From positions 1 through 64,000 of the forward strand of contig NZ_BMNZ01000012.1 of assembly GCF_014646815.1 (NCBI RefSeq): a stretch of DNA of 64,000 nucleotides. Direction: 5' to 3'. Position numbers and translations under genes: made by a program. The notes under the pieces were generated by a model. The model searched no databases. It was not told where the DNA came from and worked only from the letters and a program-made list of their open reading frames with translations. Shown piece by piece: positions 8,206 through 18,148 of the stretch; within the stretch, counting starts at the first letter, position 1; every line of letters begins with the position of its first letter. Origin of the DNA: Terrabacter tumescens. Its GTDB lineage: Bacteria; Actinomycetota; Actinomycetes; Actinomycetales; Dermatophilaceae.

Positions 8206-9414
8206 TCATCCCCGCTCGGACCGTCCCTTCGGGGACATTTGGGGGGATTGGCGCGCGCTTGCGGCACACTCGGATGTCGGGTCGATCCCGGAGGACCGCT
8301 CTGCGTGACCGTTGACGGCTGTCCCCAGACAAGCCCACGCCACCGGGCCTGGGGCTCCAACCGATGGCGCTGGTCCGGGTGTGGTTGGAATGAGGCGCCG
8401 CAACCGCATCGCCGGTTGCTCGATGAGCAGCCACGAAGCCCAGGCAACCGGCACCGTCACCGCGACGGACAGGACAGCGAACCACTCCAGCCCCACGGCC
8501 GAAGGCACACCGGCCACAGCCATGAGCTGCTGGAGGGGGAACGCGAAGAGGTAGACGCCATAGGAGATGTCGTTCCTCGCGCCGACCCGGACGGGCAAAC
8601 GGGCGCCCAGCCAGAGAAGCAGGAATGTGACAGCGACCGGTGCGATCGCGAAGTACGTCGCGCGGTCGAGCAGGAGGGTGCCAAGCACGAGAGTGCAAGC
8701 CCCCGCGCCTGCCGTGAGGGACATCGGCAGCCGGTCCCGGAGCGACCAGAGCAGCACGCCCGCGGCGAAGAACGACCACAGTCGGGTCAGATCCGGGGTG
8801 ACGTTCACGCCGAGGCCCGTGGCGTGCTGGGCCGCCGTGGCGGCGCTGAGAGCGACGCAGGCCACGGCTGCCGGACGTCGACCGAATCCCGGCATCGCCA
8901 GGAGGAGACCGAACATGACGTAGGCGGCCGCCTCGAACGGAAGGCTCCACGTCGAGGCGTTCCAAAGCCCGAAATAGGCAACGCCTTCCGGCGTGCCGCC
9001 GATGCCCATCTGCGTCGTGAAGAGCAGTGAGTTGTTCACGACGTAGCCTGCCCCGCTCGCCCAGTCGTAAGAGCTGCGCGTCAGCTCGGTCGAGAGCGGA
9101 GCGACGACCAGGGCGGTGAAGAACAGGAGGGCCCAGTAGGCGGGCATGAGTCGAAGAGCCCTACGCCAGAGAAACGATCCCATCGACATCCGGCTCCGGC
9201 TCCCCGCGATGAGGTATCCCGAAATGGCGAAGAACCCCTCGACCGCGAAGTCGCCCATGTGGACCCACGGGCCTGGACGCCCGGTGGCTGCCTTGTAGGA
9301 GTGGTCGATGACGACGAAGACGGCGAGCAGCAGACGGATGGCGTTGAGAGCGTTGTCGTGCCCGGCCAGACGCATGCCGAGGGAGGCCGCTTCGACCCTC
9401 CCCCTCGATGCCAT
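8206..9414 (-). CDS. Acyltransferase 3 family membrane protein
   Basis: About 402 aa with roughly ten membrane segments. It starts with the family hallmark region NAIRLLLAVFVVIDHS (with the catalytic-type His), then GDFAVEGFFAISGYLIAGS and RRALRLMPAYWALLF, as in OafA/NodX-type O-acyltransferases, which add acetyl or other acyl groups to surface sugars. The last 60 residues after LRRLIPT are low-complexity. ATG 9414 is used; ATG 9375 and TTG 9453 are alternatives and no start has a good Shine-Dalgarno. It probably forms an operon with the membrane protein downstream. Confidence 0.85.
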   Translation of the reverse strand: MASRGRVEAASLGMRLAGHDNALNAIRLLLAVFVVIDHSYKAATGRPGPWVHMGDFAVEGFFAISGYLIAGSRSRMSMGSFLWRRALRLMPAYWALLFFTALVVAPLSTELTRSSYDWASGAGYVVNNSLLFTTQMGIGGTPEGVAYFGLWNASTWSLPFEAAAYVMFGLLLAMPGFGRRPAAVACVALSAATAAQHATGLGVNVTPDLTRLWSFFAAGVLLWSLRDRLPMSLTAGAGACTLVLGTLLLDRATYFAIAPVAVTFLLLWLGARLPVRVGARNDISYGVYLFAFPLQQLMAVAGVPSAVGLEWFAVLSVAVTVPVAWASWLLIEQPAMRLRRLIPTTPGPAPSVGAPGPVAWACLGTAVNGHAERSSGIDPTSECAASARQSPQMSPKGRSERG

Positions 9415-9468
9415 GGGGCAAGCGTGCCGAAGGCGTCGATACCGTTCACGCAAACGCGAAAACGTCTG

Positions 9469-9496
9469 ACATTAATAGAGATTCAAATACTAACAA
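9469..9496 (-). promoter_or_regulatory. Candidate promoter for the acyltransferase operon
   Basis: On the minus strand TTGTTA (9496-9491) and TAATGT (9474-9469) are separated by 16 bp. They lie in a conspicuously AT-rich stretch (about 9465-9510) just upstream of the acyltransferase start. Confidence 0.4.
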
Positions 9497-9514
9497 GACA
9501 GTCAAAACGGACAG

Positions 9515-10408
9515 TCAGAGCCTTTTCGATCCACTGTCCACGTGACGGGCCCCGAGTCTCGGTAGCGCGGCCAGGAGCACCAGGATCCCGCTCGACCAGA
9601 GCGGCATGGCCAGCACCATGGCGACGACGATCACTCTCTGACGACCACGCAGCGCCCCCCAAACCAGCACGGCCACGGCCACGGCCAGCCGCAGCGCGAG
9701 CGGTGGGTATCCCGTCTGGGTCGGCGGCGTCGGCGACCCGATCACGAACTCCCACCAGCGGTGCCACAGCTCCGGCGAGACGGCATACGACACGAACACG
9801 ATTGCCCCGGTACCGAGCGCGGCGACCGACGCGTGTCGCCACTCCCGCCGCGCACCGAACCACACCGGCCCGAGGCCGGGGGTCACCTTGGTCAGCAGAG
9901 GAAAGGCCCAAGCCGTCGGGTGCCGAAGACCGACGACGGCGGCGACGGCGAGGAAGGCTTCGATGTTGCCGATGAGCAATGCGGGAGGCGCGACGTAGGC
10001 GAGCAGCAGCCAGCGCCACCGGGGCGCCACGGGCCACAGCAGCCAGGTCAGCGCTGCTGCGAGCAACAGTGACCAGACGGTGAGGAAGACCGGCCACGGC
10101 AGCAGCGTCAACGGGTAGATCGCCTGGGCGAAGGCCGGGGTGTAGTTGAAGGCGTCCACCGACCCGGGTGGGAGCGTGTACGGGCCGACCCTCCAGACGT
10201 TCCAGTACGCGTGGGCCGAGTCCATGCCGAAGGATGCGAGCCGGCTGCCGAAGAGGATCCACAGGGTCGGCGCCAGTGCAATCCAGAGCGCCAGTCGGCC
10301 GACTTCTGCCACCGACCGCTCGGGGACGCTCGATTCCGTTGCCCTACCACCCGTCGGGACGTCAACCCCGGCACGGTCGAGGTCAGCGCTCCTGTCACCG
10401 TTGGTCAT
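9515..10408 (-). CDS. GT87/DUF2029-like polyprenol-phosphate mannosyltransferase (short form)
   Basis: 297 aa. After a polar N-terminus of about 35 residues there are about eight hydrophobic segments. The region GMDSAHAYWNVW and the later FNYTPAFAQAIYPLTLLPW match the luminal loop and (F/Y)xYPP-type motif of the DUF2029 (GT87) family, which includes actinobacterial polyprenol-phosphomannose-dependent mannosyltransferases. At about 300 aa it is shorter than most members (about 400 aa). ATG 10408 overlaps the TGA of the upstream gene (ATGA), so the two are coupled. Substrate unknown. Confidence 0.65.
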   Translation of the reverse strand: MTNGDRSADLDRAGVDVPTGGRATESSVPERSVAEVGRLALWIALAPTLWILFGSRLASFGMDSAHAYWNVWRVGPYTLPPGSVDAFNYTPAFAQAIYPLTLLPWPVFLTVWSLLLAAALTWLLWPVAPRWRWLLLAYVAPPALLIGNIEAFLAVAAVVGLRHPTAWAFPLLTKVTPGLGPVWFGARREWRHASVAALGTGAIVFVSYAVSPELWHRWWEFVIGSPTPPTQTGYPPLALRLAVAVAVLVWGALRGRQRVIVVAMVLAMPLWSSGILVLLAALPRLGARHVDSGSKRL

Positions 10409-11832
10409 CCGCGAGACCTGAGCAGCGCGTAACCGCCTGCCTGGTCGACCAGCTGCCAGTCACCCGTGGCGCGCATCGCCGGGACGACGGCCGCGTTGGC
10501 CCCGAGGACGGCATACACGCAGCCGACCTGGTCGGCGTAGTCCTGCCAACCCGGGTCGGCCGCGACGAAGCCGAGGTACGCCCTGATGCGCTCCACGTTG
10601 TAGAGCTCGACTCTCGTGTCCATGGTGGGACGAAGCCCAGGGTGCTGGAGCATGAGCCAGCCGCCGTCGGACTGCTCGTTGCAGACGACGGTTCCGGTGG
10701 GCACCCGGGCGAGGCCGGCATCGAGCCCGTTGGGCCCGATCGCCGGCGAGGCAGCAGTCGCCGGGGCGAGTAAACCTGCCAGCACCAAGCTGACGACTAC
10801 GGCGACCAGCACTGCCACCCGTTCGCGGAGAGGGATGCGAGGGGCCTCCTGACGGGTCACGCGTTGGATGGCCATGGCGGCCAGCGGCGCCAGCACGACC
10901 GCGGCCAGGCCGGTGGTCCTCGACCACGTGACCGCGAGCACTAGAGCCAGCACGGTGAGCAGGACGACGGTCCAATCGGCTCTGCGGCGCCCGACCTGGT
11001 CGACGACCACTACCAGCACGAGCCCCAGCGCGGCGAGCAGTCCCGGGTCGGTGAGGCCCGGCGGCTGCCACTCGCTGATCATCCCGGTCACTCCGCTCAC
11101 CTGGAAGGGTGAGGTGAACAGGCGCGGCCCCACCGGCGTCAGGGCGGCAACAACCACCGACAGCGCCGGCACCAGAGCGAGACGCGCTGCCTGCCGCGCG
11201 GAGACGCGTCGCTCGAGGAGCATGCCGACCACGACGAGTCCGCCGATGACAGGACCCATGAACCACATGCCATGGCTACAGGCCCAGAGCCACGTCAGCG
11301 GCACGAGCCACCAACGGGCACGCCCGTCCTCGCGAGTCAGAAGCCAGGCGCTGCTCGCGATGGCGGCAAGCGCGAAGGTCACGAGCTGGGGCCTGGGAGA
11401 GAGGCTTCCGCTCAGGGCGACGAAGGTGACGGCTAGCACCAAGGCGCTGACGAGGGCCGACGACCGACGTCGGCAGGCCGCATACACGGCGACCCCCACG
11501 AGCAATGACGCAAGGCTGAGCAGCCACGCCACTCCGGGAAGGCCGTATGCCGTGTGCGCCCAGTGCATGAGCACCTCGGGCAGCCACTGGTTGAGGATCC
11601 AGACCTTCTCAGTCGCAGCCCCAAAGGGGTCATCGAGCACGAACTCCCCCGTCTGCATGAGGTGCTTGCCGGCCGCGATGTGCCAAAACGCGTCAGGGTC
11701 CTTGAGAGGTCCAAGCGGTTTGAGACAGAAGAGAAGCAGGACGAGCCCGGGGAGTAGCCAACCTATGACGTCCGCCGGCGAACGCGGGCTCGGGACGATG
11801 GCATACACCTTCGTGCGACTGGCGACAGCCAT
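10405..11832 (-). CDS. Polytopic membrane protein, GT-C-like (paralogue 2)
   Basis: 475 aa, about 11 membrane segments and a C-terminal soluble domain. It shares the motif order of the 6702-8198 product: KDPDAFWHIAAGKHL, QWLPEVLM, then VVCNEQSDGGWLMLQHPG and LRPTMDTRVELYN near the end. It begins 15 nt after the TadC stop on the same strand, so it may be the tail of the pilus operon, and overlaps the GT87-like gene by 4 nt. A role in glycosylating pilins or another exported product is inferred from context and the GT-C-like topology. Confidence 0.7.
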   Translation of the reverse strand: MAVASRTKVYAIVPSPRSPADVIGWLLPGLVLLLFCLKPLGPLKDPDAFWHIAAGKHLMQTGEFVLDDPFGAATEKVWILNQWLPEVLMHWAHTAYGLPGVAWLLSLASLLVGVAVYAACRRRSSALVSALVLAVTFVALSGSLSPRPQLVTFALAAIASSAWLLTREDGRARWWLVPLTWLWACSHGMWFMGPVIGGLVVVGMLLERRVSARQAARLALVPALSVVVAALTPVGPRLFTSPFQVSGVTGMISEWQPPGLTDPGLLAALGLVLVVVVDQVGRRRADWTVVLLTVLALVLAVTWSRTTGLAAVVLAPLAAMAIQRVTRQEAPRIPLRERVAVLVAVVVSLVLAGLLAPATAASPAIGPNGLDAGLARVPTGTVVCNEQSDGGWLMLQHPGLRPTMDTRVELYNVERIRAYLGFVAADPGWQDYADQVGCVYAVLGANAAVVPAMRATGDWQLVDQAGGYALLRSRG

Positions 11833-11847
11833 GTTCAGATCATGCGC

Positions 11848-12759
11848 TTACAGGGCGTCCATCATGCGAATGCCACCAGGACCGATGATGACGATGAACA
11901 GCGCCGGAAGAATGCAGAACATCAGAGGGAAGAGGATCTTGATCGTGACCTTCTGCGCCTTCTCCTCCGCCTTCTGACGACGGACGAGGCGCATGTTGAC
12001 CGTCTGCTCCCTGAGGACGCCGGCGATGGGCAGACCGAGGCGGTCAGCCTGCACGAGCGCAGTGATGAAGTTCTTCACTTCCGGAAGCGTCACTCGGTCA
12101 CCCATCGAGCTGAACGCCTCACCACGCGACTTGCCGATCTGGATCTCTGACAGGACGCGAGCGAACTCGCCGGAGATGGGGCCCTCGACGTTCCTGGCGA
12201 CCTGGAGCAGAGCGGCGTCGAAGCCTTGACCTGCTTCCACGCACACGCTCAGCATGTCCAGGGCGTCAGCAAGACTCTTGCTCGTCTGCTCTTGGCGGCG
12301 CAACGCCACGTTCTTGATGAGCAGGTCGGGAAGGAAGAAGAGAGCAACGCCACCAATCAGGGCGTAAAGAAGTGCATTGGGGAGCTGGAACTGTCCGTAG
12401 AACGCGCCCAAGATTGTTCCGAGCAGCAGACCTGCACCCTTGACCCCGAGAATTCGCTCCACAGTCCACCCCGCAGGGTTTCCAGCTTGGTCGAGCATCA
12501 TCGTGTAGCGATCGTCGGCGCCTGCTGGCGAGAGTGCACGAGCCAAGCCCTTGGTCCGCTCGAGGATGGGAGCCACAAGTCGATCCTTGGCGGCCAGTTC
12601 GGTCGTGACGACGCTCCTACGGTCGACCGTGTTCTCGATGAGCATCAAGGACTTGGCGACACCCCTCGGCTCACCACCGCTGAAGCCGACACTGAGGACA
12701 GCCACCATGAGCCCCACGGCAATCAGTCCCGCAGCGACATAGACAGGGTTCACGTTCAC
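11848..12759 (-). CDS. tadC: Tad pilus inner-membrane platform protein TadC (T2SSF family)
   Basis: About 303 aa. A T2SSF domain spans about residues 150-290 (LADALDMLSVCVEAGQGFDA, EIQIGKSRGEAFSSMGDR, NFITALVQADRLGLPIAGVL), with membrane segments at the N-terminus, around 110-145 and at the C-terminus (KILFPLMFCILPALFIVIIG). TadC pairs with TadB to anchor the CpaF ATPase during Flp pilus assembly. GTG 12759 follows the TadB stop by one base. It ends the recognisable tad genes. Confidence 0.9.
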   Translation of the reverse strand: MNVNPVYVAAGLIAVGLMVAVLSVGFSGGEPRGVAKSLMLIENTVDRRSVVTTELAAKDRLVAPILERTKGLARALSPAGADDRYTMMLDQAGNPAGWTVERILGVKGAGLLLGTILGAFYGQFQLPNALLYALIGGVALFFLPDLLIKNVALRRQEQTSKSLADALDMLSVCVEAGQGFDAALLQVARNVEGPISGEFARVLSEIQIGKSRGEAFSSMGDRVTLPEVKNFITALVQADRLGLPIAGVLREQTVNMRLVRRQKAEEKAQKVTIKILFPLMFCILPALFIVIIGPGGIRMMDAL

Positions 12760-12760
12760 G

Positions 12761-14749
12761 TCACACCTCGATGTTGACGACTTGGCGCATCCAGACGATG
12801 CCGATACCGAGAGCGACGAGCCCACTGATGCTCATGAAGAGGCCGGGTGTCGTCGTCCAGAGCAGAGCGACGTACTCGTAGTTCACGCGAAGCATGTAGA
12901 AGAACAGGAAGATCGGTAGGGCGATGAGGATGTAGGCGGAGAGGCGGCCCTCGGCTGACAGCGTCTTCACCTGGCGATGGAGCGCCTCGCGTTCGCGAAG
13001 AGTTCCGGCTGTGGTGCGGAGCGTCTCCGCCAGGTTGCCACCCACCTCGCGCTGGATCCGGATGGCCATCACCGTCCAGTGCATCGAGGTGCTCTCCATC
13101 CGATGTCCGACGCGCTCGAGGGCATCGCTGATGTCCGTCCCGATCCGGGTCTCGGCCAAAGCCCGACTGAACTCTTTACCGGCCGGCTCCGCCGCATCGC
13201 GCGCCACAGCCTCGAGCGCTTGGGGAAGGCCGAATCCGCTCCGAAGGCTCGTTGAAACCAGCAGCAGGATCTGGGGCAATTGCGCCTCGAACTTGCTCGC
13301 GCGTCGAGATGCAGCGAAGCGAAGTCCGGCGGGCATTAAGACGAGGCCGAAGACGGCACCAACGATCAGTCCGACGAACTTGGCCTGTCCGGCCAAGACC
13401 AAGCCGACGGCTGCCCCGACGATCACGGCGACGACGCGTAGGACGAGCCATTCCCCCGCTCGGAAAGGCAGGTCTGCCCGTTCGATCAGCGCCATCGTCT
13501 TGCTCGTGGACTTTCGGTCCTTCATGACGCGGTCGCCCATGTCGAGCAGTTGCGCCATGATAGTGCTCTGCGCCGCCTTCATCTCCTGACGAGACATTGC
13601 GACCGAGTCACCCACCACATAGTTGTCTATCGAGGCCATGCGACGCTCGCGCTTGGTCTGGAGTGTCGGCATGAGAGACGTCGACAGAACGACGAAGAGC
13701 GCGAGGGCCAACAGTCCAGCAGCGATGTAGGGCGTCCTGTCGGTCACGGCCAAAGTGCCGAGGCGCACGCCAGCAACCTGAGGCGGCGCCGCCGTTGCCG
13801 GACCGGCCGGTGCACTCCCGGTCGGGGCTGGGGCGGTTGCCTGCGCGCCAAACGTGACCTGACGACTGAACTGGAAGCCAGTGGTGCCAGCCATGCCGGT
13901 CACCGTGTAGCTGTGCGCACCGGAGAGCGTCTTGGGGATGGCCGTCGAGAACTGCACCTGCCGGTTGAGTGCCTGGGCAGAGGCCTTGAAAGCCGCAGAG
14001 ACGCCGGCTGTGTTGTCCGCTGACACGACGGTGCCGCCGTTGGCCTCCGCAAACGAGCGCAACGCACCAGTCGCGTCCGGATCGTTCGTCTTGAACCGCA
14101 CCACATCAACACGGATCCCACCCGCCTTGATCTTGGTGACCGCGTCCCTGAGCGCCTTGGCCTTGTCCGTTGCCATGGTGTCGGCACCGTCGCTCAGGAG
14201 CACTATGCTGCGGTCTCCCGTGCCGGCGAGAACGGCTGCGGCACTTTGCATACCTGCATAGAGACTTGTGTCACCACGTGAGTCGAGACCGTTGATGACA
14301 CGCTGAGCGGCGGCTCGGTCGAGCGTAGGCGCAAGGTCGACGCCAGCCGTGTTGGCGAAGGAGGCGACGCCGACCTTGACGTCAGCCGGCACCGTCTTGA
14401 GGTAGGTGGAAGAGGCCTTGCGCACCGTCGCCATGCCCTGCGCACCCATCGAGCCGCTCGTGTCGATCACGAGCATGGCGCGGCGGTCCAGCTTGGCGGC
14501 CTGCTTGACCGTGGTCGAGAAATCCTCGTCGTCAATCTTCACCTTGAGGGACGCCGGGTCCACCTGAAGGTCCACCTTGCTGCGCAAGGTGATGACGCCC
14601 GTAAGGGTTGATGTCGACCCAGCCGAGGTCGCCCTGACGTTGCTCAGACCGACCGACACGTCGGCTGCCAGTGCAGCGTTGACGGGCACAAGAGCCAGGC
14701 TGACCAACGAGGCGGCCAGACCGGTGGCGAGTCGGCGCGTGACGCTCAC
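12761..14749 (-). CDS. tadB: Fusion of a secreted von Willebrand A domain with TadB (T2SSF)
   Basis: 662 aa. Residues 1-29 are a signal peptide (ending AALA-AD). A VWA domain follows with an intact MIDAS DTSGS (Asp96) plus later Thr and Asp residues (GDTSLYAG, LLSDGADT), predicted outside the membrane. After a Pro/Ala linker and a membrane segment at about 345 comes a standard TadB: cytoplasmic helices and a T2SSF domain (LLLVSTSLRSGFGLPQALEA, ETRIGTDISDALERVGHR) with terminal membrane segments. TadB normally has only the latter part (about 320 aa). The VWA head may bind pilins, surface ligands or metal-dependent adhesion partners. GTG 14749 overlaps the CpaF stop by 4 nt. Confidence 0.88.
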   Translation of the reverse strand: MSVTRRLATGLAASLVSLALVPVNAALAADVSVGLSNVRATSAGSTSTLTGVITLRSKVDLQVDPASLKVKIDDEDFSTTVKQAAKLDRRAMLVIDTSGSMGAQGMATVRKASSTYLKTVPADVKVGVASFANTAGVDLAPTLDRAAAQRVINGLDSRGDTSLYAGMQSAAAVLAGTGDRSIVLLSDGADTMATDKAKALRDAVTKIKAGGIRVDVVRFKTNDPDATGALRSFAEANGGTVVSADNTAGVSAAFKASAQALNRQVQFSTAIPKTLSGAHSYTVTGMAGTTGFQFSRQVTFGAQATAPAPTGSAPAGPATAAPPQVAGVRLGTLAVTDRTPYIAAGLLALALFVVLSTSLMPTLQTKRERRMASIDNYVVGDSVAMSRQEMKAAQSTIMAQLLDMGDRVMKDRKSTSKTMALIERADLPFRAGEWLVLRVVAVIVGAAVGLVLAGQAKFVGLIVGAVFGLVLMPAGLRFAASRRASKFEAQLPQILLLVSTSLRSGFGLPQALEAVARDAAEPAGKEFSRALAETRIGTDISDALERVGHRMESTSMHWTVMAIRIQREVGGNLAETLRTTAGTLREREALHRQVKTLSAEGRLSAYILIALPIFLFFYMLRVNYEYVALLWTTTPGLFMSISGLVALGIGIVWMRQVVNIEV

Positions 14750-16143
14750 TGCATCGACCTCGAGAAGAGGTTGACGGGAAGCTCGACACCAACGTCGGCG
14801 AGGTCGGACGTGAACTTCGGACGGATGCCAGTGGGCATGAGGGTGCCGAGGAACCGTCCGTTCTCGTCGCGCCCCGCGCCGTAGTTGAAGGTGAAGATGT
14901 CCTGAAGCGTGATGACGTCGGACTCCATGCCGACCACCTCGGAGATTGCAACGATGCGGCGCGACCCGTCCTTGAGGCGCGACTGCTGCACGATCAGGTC
15001 GACGGCCCCGGCCACCTGTTCGCGGATGGCACGGACGGGCAGGTCGACTCCTGCCATGAGGACCATGGTCTCGAGGCGCGCGAGGCTGTCTCGGGGGGTG
15101 TTGGCGTGGACTGTGGTGATCGAGCCGTCGTGGCCGGTGTTCATGGCTTGAAGCATGTCGAGCGCTGCGCCGTCACGGATCTCACCCACGATGATGCGGT
15201 CAGGACGCATACGCAGCGTGTTCTTGACGAGCTCACGGATGGAGACAAGTCCGCGGCCTTCGATGTTGGCCGGACGGGCCTCGAGACGAAGGACGTGCTG
15301 CTGCTGGAGCTGGAGCTCGGCGGCGTCCTCGATGGTGACGATGCGTTCGTCGTGCGGCAGGAAGGAGCTGATGACGTTGAGGGTCGTCGTCTTGCCCGAG
15401 CCGGTACCGCCGCTGATGATGATGTTGCGGCGGCCCTTGACGCAGGCGTCCAGGAAATCGCGAACGTTGGGCGTGAACGTGCCGAACGAGATGAGGTCCG
15501 TGGCGGTGAAGGGATCGGCGGAGAACTTTCGGATCGTCAGCATCGAGCCGTCGAGCGCGATGGGCGGCACGACGGCGTTGACACGGGAGCCGTCGGGCAG
15601 TCGCGCATCCACCATCGGGCTCGACTCGTCCACACGACGACCGACCCGTCCCACGATCTTGTCGATCGTGCGTCGTAGGTGCGTCTCGTCGGAGAACCTT
15701 GCGTCGACGGGGTAGATCTTGCCGGCGCGTTCGATGTAGATGTCCTCGGCACCGTTGACCATGATCTCCGAGACCTCTGCGTCACGCAGGTAAGGCTCCA
15801 AGGGACCGTGTCCGAGGATGTCGTCGGAGACATCCTGCGCGATGCGAGTGCGGTCGGAGTGCGACAGCGGCGTCTGCTCGGAGTCGATGACCTCCTGCAG
15901 CGTCGTGCGCACCTGCGCGGCGAGTTCGCCTTCGCTGAGGTTCGGGTCGTACAGGCGGGGGCCAAGCGACGCGACGAGCGCCTGGTGCACACGCTCCTTG
16001 ACGCCGGCGAACGGGTCGACGCCGCGGCGACGAACGGGCACGGCACCGTTGACGATACGAACCTGCCCGCCATTGGTGGTGGCCGGTTCGTTGATCTGGC
16101 TCGACTGACGGGCGCGCTCGAGACGGTCGGCGAGGTTGCTCAC
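14746..16143 (-). CDS. cpaF: Tad pilus assembly ATPase CpaF/TadA
   Basis: 465 aa. It is a type II/IV secretion ATPase with Walker A GGTGSGKT (245-252), Asp box ([12 protein letters not shown]), Walker B-type [18 protein letters not shown] and His box ([20 protein letters not shown]). The N-terminal domain carries the family phrase [11 protein letters not shown] and SEIMVNG. It powers Flp pilus extension at the cytoplasmic face of the TadB/TadC platform. ATG 16143 overlaps the CpaE gene end by 4 nt. Confidence 0.95.
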   Translation of the reverse strand: MSNLADRLERARQSSQINEPATTNGGQVRIVNGAVPVRRRGVDPFAGVKERVHQALVASLGPRLYDPNLSEGELAAQVRTTLQEVIDSEQTPLSHSDRTRIAQDVSDDILGHGPLEPYLRDAEVSEIMVNGAEDIYIERAGKIYPVDARFSDETHLRRTIDKIVGRVGRRVDESSPMVDARLPDGSRVNAVVPPIALDGSMLTIRKFSADPFTATDLISFGTFTPNVRDFLDACVKGRRNIIISGGTGSGKTTTLNVISSFLPHDERIVTIEDAAELQLQQQHVLRLEARPANIEGRGLVSIRELVKNTLRMRPDRIIVGEIRDGAALDMLQAMNTGHDGSITTVHANTPRDSLARLETMVLMAGVDLPVRAIREQVAGAVDLIVQQSRLKDGSRRIVAISEVVGMESDVITLQDIFTFNYGAGRDENGRFLGTLMPTGIRPKFTSDLADVGVELPVNLFSRSMQ

Positions 16144-17312
16144 TTCTTACCTCCGAACAAGCTGAAGCTGCGCTTGGCGCCGTTCTGAAGTTCCTCGCCG
16201 AAGCGCCGTCGGATCTCGTTGTCCGCGAGGTCGCGGATGGCCAGTGACACGGGGTTCCGTGGATCGTCGAGGACCAGAGCGACACCACGGTTGACCGAGG
16301 CAGGCACCGTCAGACTGTTGGGCACGTTGGCCGAGATCGGCGCTTTGAGCGCCGCTTCGACATCGTCGGGCTTGAGCCCGACCTTGGCGTCCGCTCGATT
16401 GAGCACGATGGTCCGCGACTCCTTGGAGGCGCCCAAGGTGTCCAACGTGTTGATCGCGATGCGGAGGTTCTTCACCGCCGGGATGTCCAGCGTTGCGATC
16501 AGGATCGTGAGGTCACTGACATCGAAGGCCGCGAGGACGTGCTCCGTGAAGGACGGCGGGGTGTCGACCAGCACGTAGTCGTACTGGCCTCGAGCCACCC
16601 GAAGCAGCTCGATGACGACGTGGGACGGCACTCGATCGGCGTCTGCCGGGTCGGCCGGCGCGGCGATGACGTCGAGCCCACTCTCCTCGTGACGTGTGAC
16701 GACGGACTGAACGCCTTGGTCATCGAGGTGACCACTCATGGCAACGACATCACGCACCGATCCGTGCGGCTGGAGCTGCAGGCTGATCGCGACGTCGCCG
16801 AACATCAGGTCGAGGTCGACGAGCAGTGTCTTCGCCCCGGTCGAGGCGAGGTAGACGGCGAGGTTGGTCGACATCGTCGTCTTGCCCACGCCGCCCTTGG
16901 CGCTGAAGACGGTGACGATCTTGCCGTCGCGGCCCCCTACCTGGGTGCCATGACCGCTCAGCTGCTGTGTGAGCGCCAGCGAGCGACGGACCGCATCCGC
17001 AAGGGCAGTCTGGTCGTCGGCCTGGACGACTTCGCGAACACCGCTGCGCAGGGCCTGCGCGAGGGCGGTGACGTCGAGGCGGTGGCGGAGCAGGATGACG
17101 CCAAGCTCGGGACGATCTACGCGCTCACGCTCGGCTAGGTCGCAGGCGGAGTCAAGGTCGATGTCGGGCCCGATGACCACGAGCGACTGGTTGCGGTCTT
17201 CCTCGAGGGCCCGGCTCACGCGGGGTGCCGAGTTGAGGTGGACAGCGTCACCGCCGAGCGCGAAGCGGTACGTGTCGACGGCAGCTGGGTCGTAGTCCCA
17301 CAGGATTGTCAT
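16140..17312 (-). CDS. cpaE: Tad pilus localisation ATPase CpaE/TadZ (MinD/ParA family)
   Basis: 390 aa. The first 125 residues form a degenerate receiver-like domain (LVVIGPDIDLDSACDLAE, no clear phospho-Asp site). Residues 131-370 are a ParA/MinD ATPase with deviant Walker A KGGVGKTT (139-146), TLLVDLDLMFGD and VLVDTPPSF. CpaE/TadZ proteins place the secretion apparatus in the cell. It overlaps its neighbours by 4 nt on both sides, as part of the tad operon. Confidence 0.9.
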   Translation of the reverse strand: MTILWDYDPAAVDTYRFALGGDAVHLNSAPRVSRALEEDRNQSLVVIGPDIDLDSACDLAERERVDRPELGVILLRHRLDVTALAQALRSGVREVVQADDQTALADAVRRSLALTQQLSGHGTQVGGRDGKIVTVFSAKGGVGKTTMSTNLAVYLASTGAKTLLVDLDLMFGDVAISLQLQPHGSVRDVVAMSGHLDDQGVQSVVTRHEESGLDVIAAPADPADADRVPSHVVIELLRVARGQYDYVLVDTPPSFTEHVLAAFDVSDLTILIATLDIPAVKNLRIAINTLDTLGASKESRTIVLNRADAKVGLKPDDVEAALKAPISANVPNSLTVPASVNRGVALVLDDPRNPVSLAIRDLADNEIRRRFGEELQNGAKRSFSLFGGKK

Positions 17313-18106
17313 GGCGTGGTCACCGCGTCTCGTAGCTGAAGGTCCGTGACCTCGGCGGAGGGGTCGAGCTTGACGTCAGAGCCGCGCAGGGCTGCATAGA
17401 GGTCACGGTTCTTGATGGCGTGGATGAGGAGGGGGGCGTCGGCGGGCTTCACCGCAAGAGTGATGAGGTAGCCGCCGCTGGCGCCGGCGGCTGTCACCGG
17501 CTGGCCCTCGACCGGTGGTTGAGCCGCCTGACCGGAGAGGGGAGCGTCGCCCATGGCGATGACAAGCACATCCGGGACCAGCAGACTGGTGCCCTTCACC
17601 CCTTCGGCATTGATGACCTTCGCCTGAGGAGTGTCTGTCAGGTCCTTGATCGTGTACGTCTGGTAAAGCGCGATGTGCGACCCGGGGGTGACGAACTTGC
17701 CGACGCGCGCCGGTTCCGAGAGTGTGAAGGAGATGGCGAGCATTCCGCTTGGAATATCGATCGCCTTGACGCCCGGCAGTGTCGTACCGAACCGAGCGGC
17801 GAGCAGGTACTCTCCCGGCGCGATGTCGGTCAGGGCAAGCAGCGCGTTGTTGTCGGCGTTGATCTCCTGGAGCGCGCCCACCGGCAAGGCCTTCGCGGCC
17901 ACAGCGGTCTGGGCGATGAGCCCAGTGCGCTGCGCGTCCTTGAGGCTCGTTCCGGAGCGGATCGGACCCTGCGCTACCCACACCGGAGACGGGGACTCCC
18001 CGGCGATCGCACGGGCGTCGGCGTTCCGGGCGTACATGATGACGAGCGCCCCACCGCCGATGGCCAGAGCCAACGCCACGACGATAGCGAGAATGCGACG
18101 GTTCAT
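17309..18106 (-). CDS. cpaB: Flp pilus assembly protein CpaB/RcpC
   Basis: 265 aa. A single N-terminal membrane anchor (RILAIVVALALAIGGGALVI) is followed by a SAF-type domain: VWVAQGPIRSGTSLKDAQ, IAPGEYLLAARFG and a CpaB/RcpC region (PSGMLAISFTLSEPARVGKF). CpaB binds the cell envelope in Gram-negative pili; in Gram-positives it is thought to support pilus exit. It is followed by cpaE with a 4-nt overlap and preceded by tadG with a 42-nt gap. Confidence 0.85.
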   Translation of the reverse strand: MNRRILAIVVALALAIGGGALVIMYARNADARAIAGESPSPVWVAQGPIRSGTSLKDAQRTGLIAQTAVAAKALPVGALQEINADNNALLALTDIAPGEYLLAARFGTTLPGVKAIDIPSGMLAISFTLSEPARVGKFVTPGSHIALYQTYTIKDLTDTPQAKVINAEGVKGTSLLVPDVLVIAMGDAPLSGQAAQPPVEGQPVTAAGASGGYLITLAVKPADAPLLIHAIKNRDLYAALRGSDVKLDPSAEVTDLQLRDAVTTP

Positions 18107-18148
18107 ACGGAGATCCCCCCAGAGAAGTTTCAGGTGAAGCGTTTCGTG

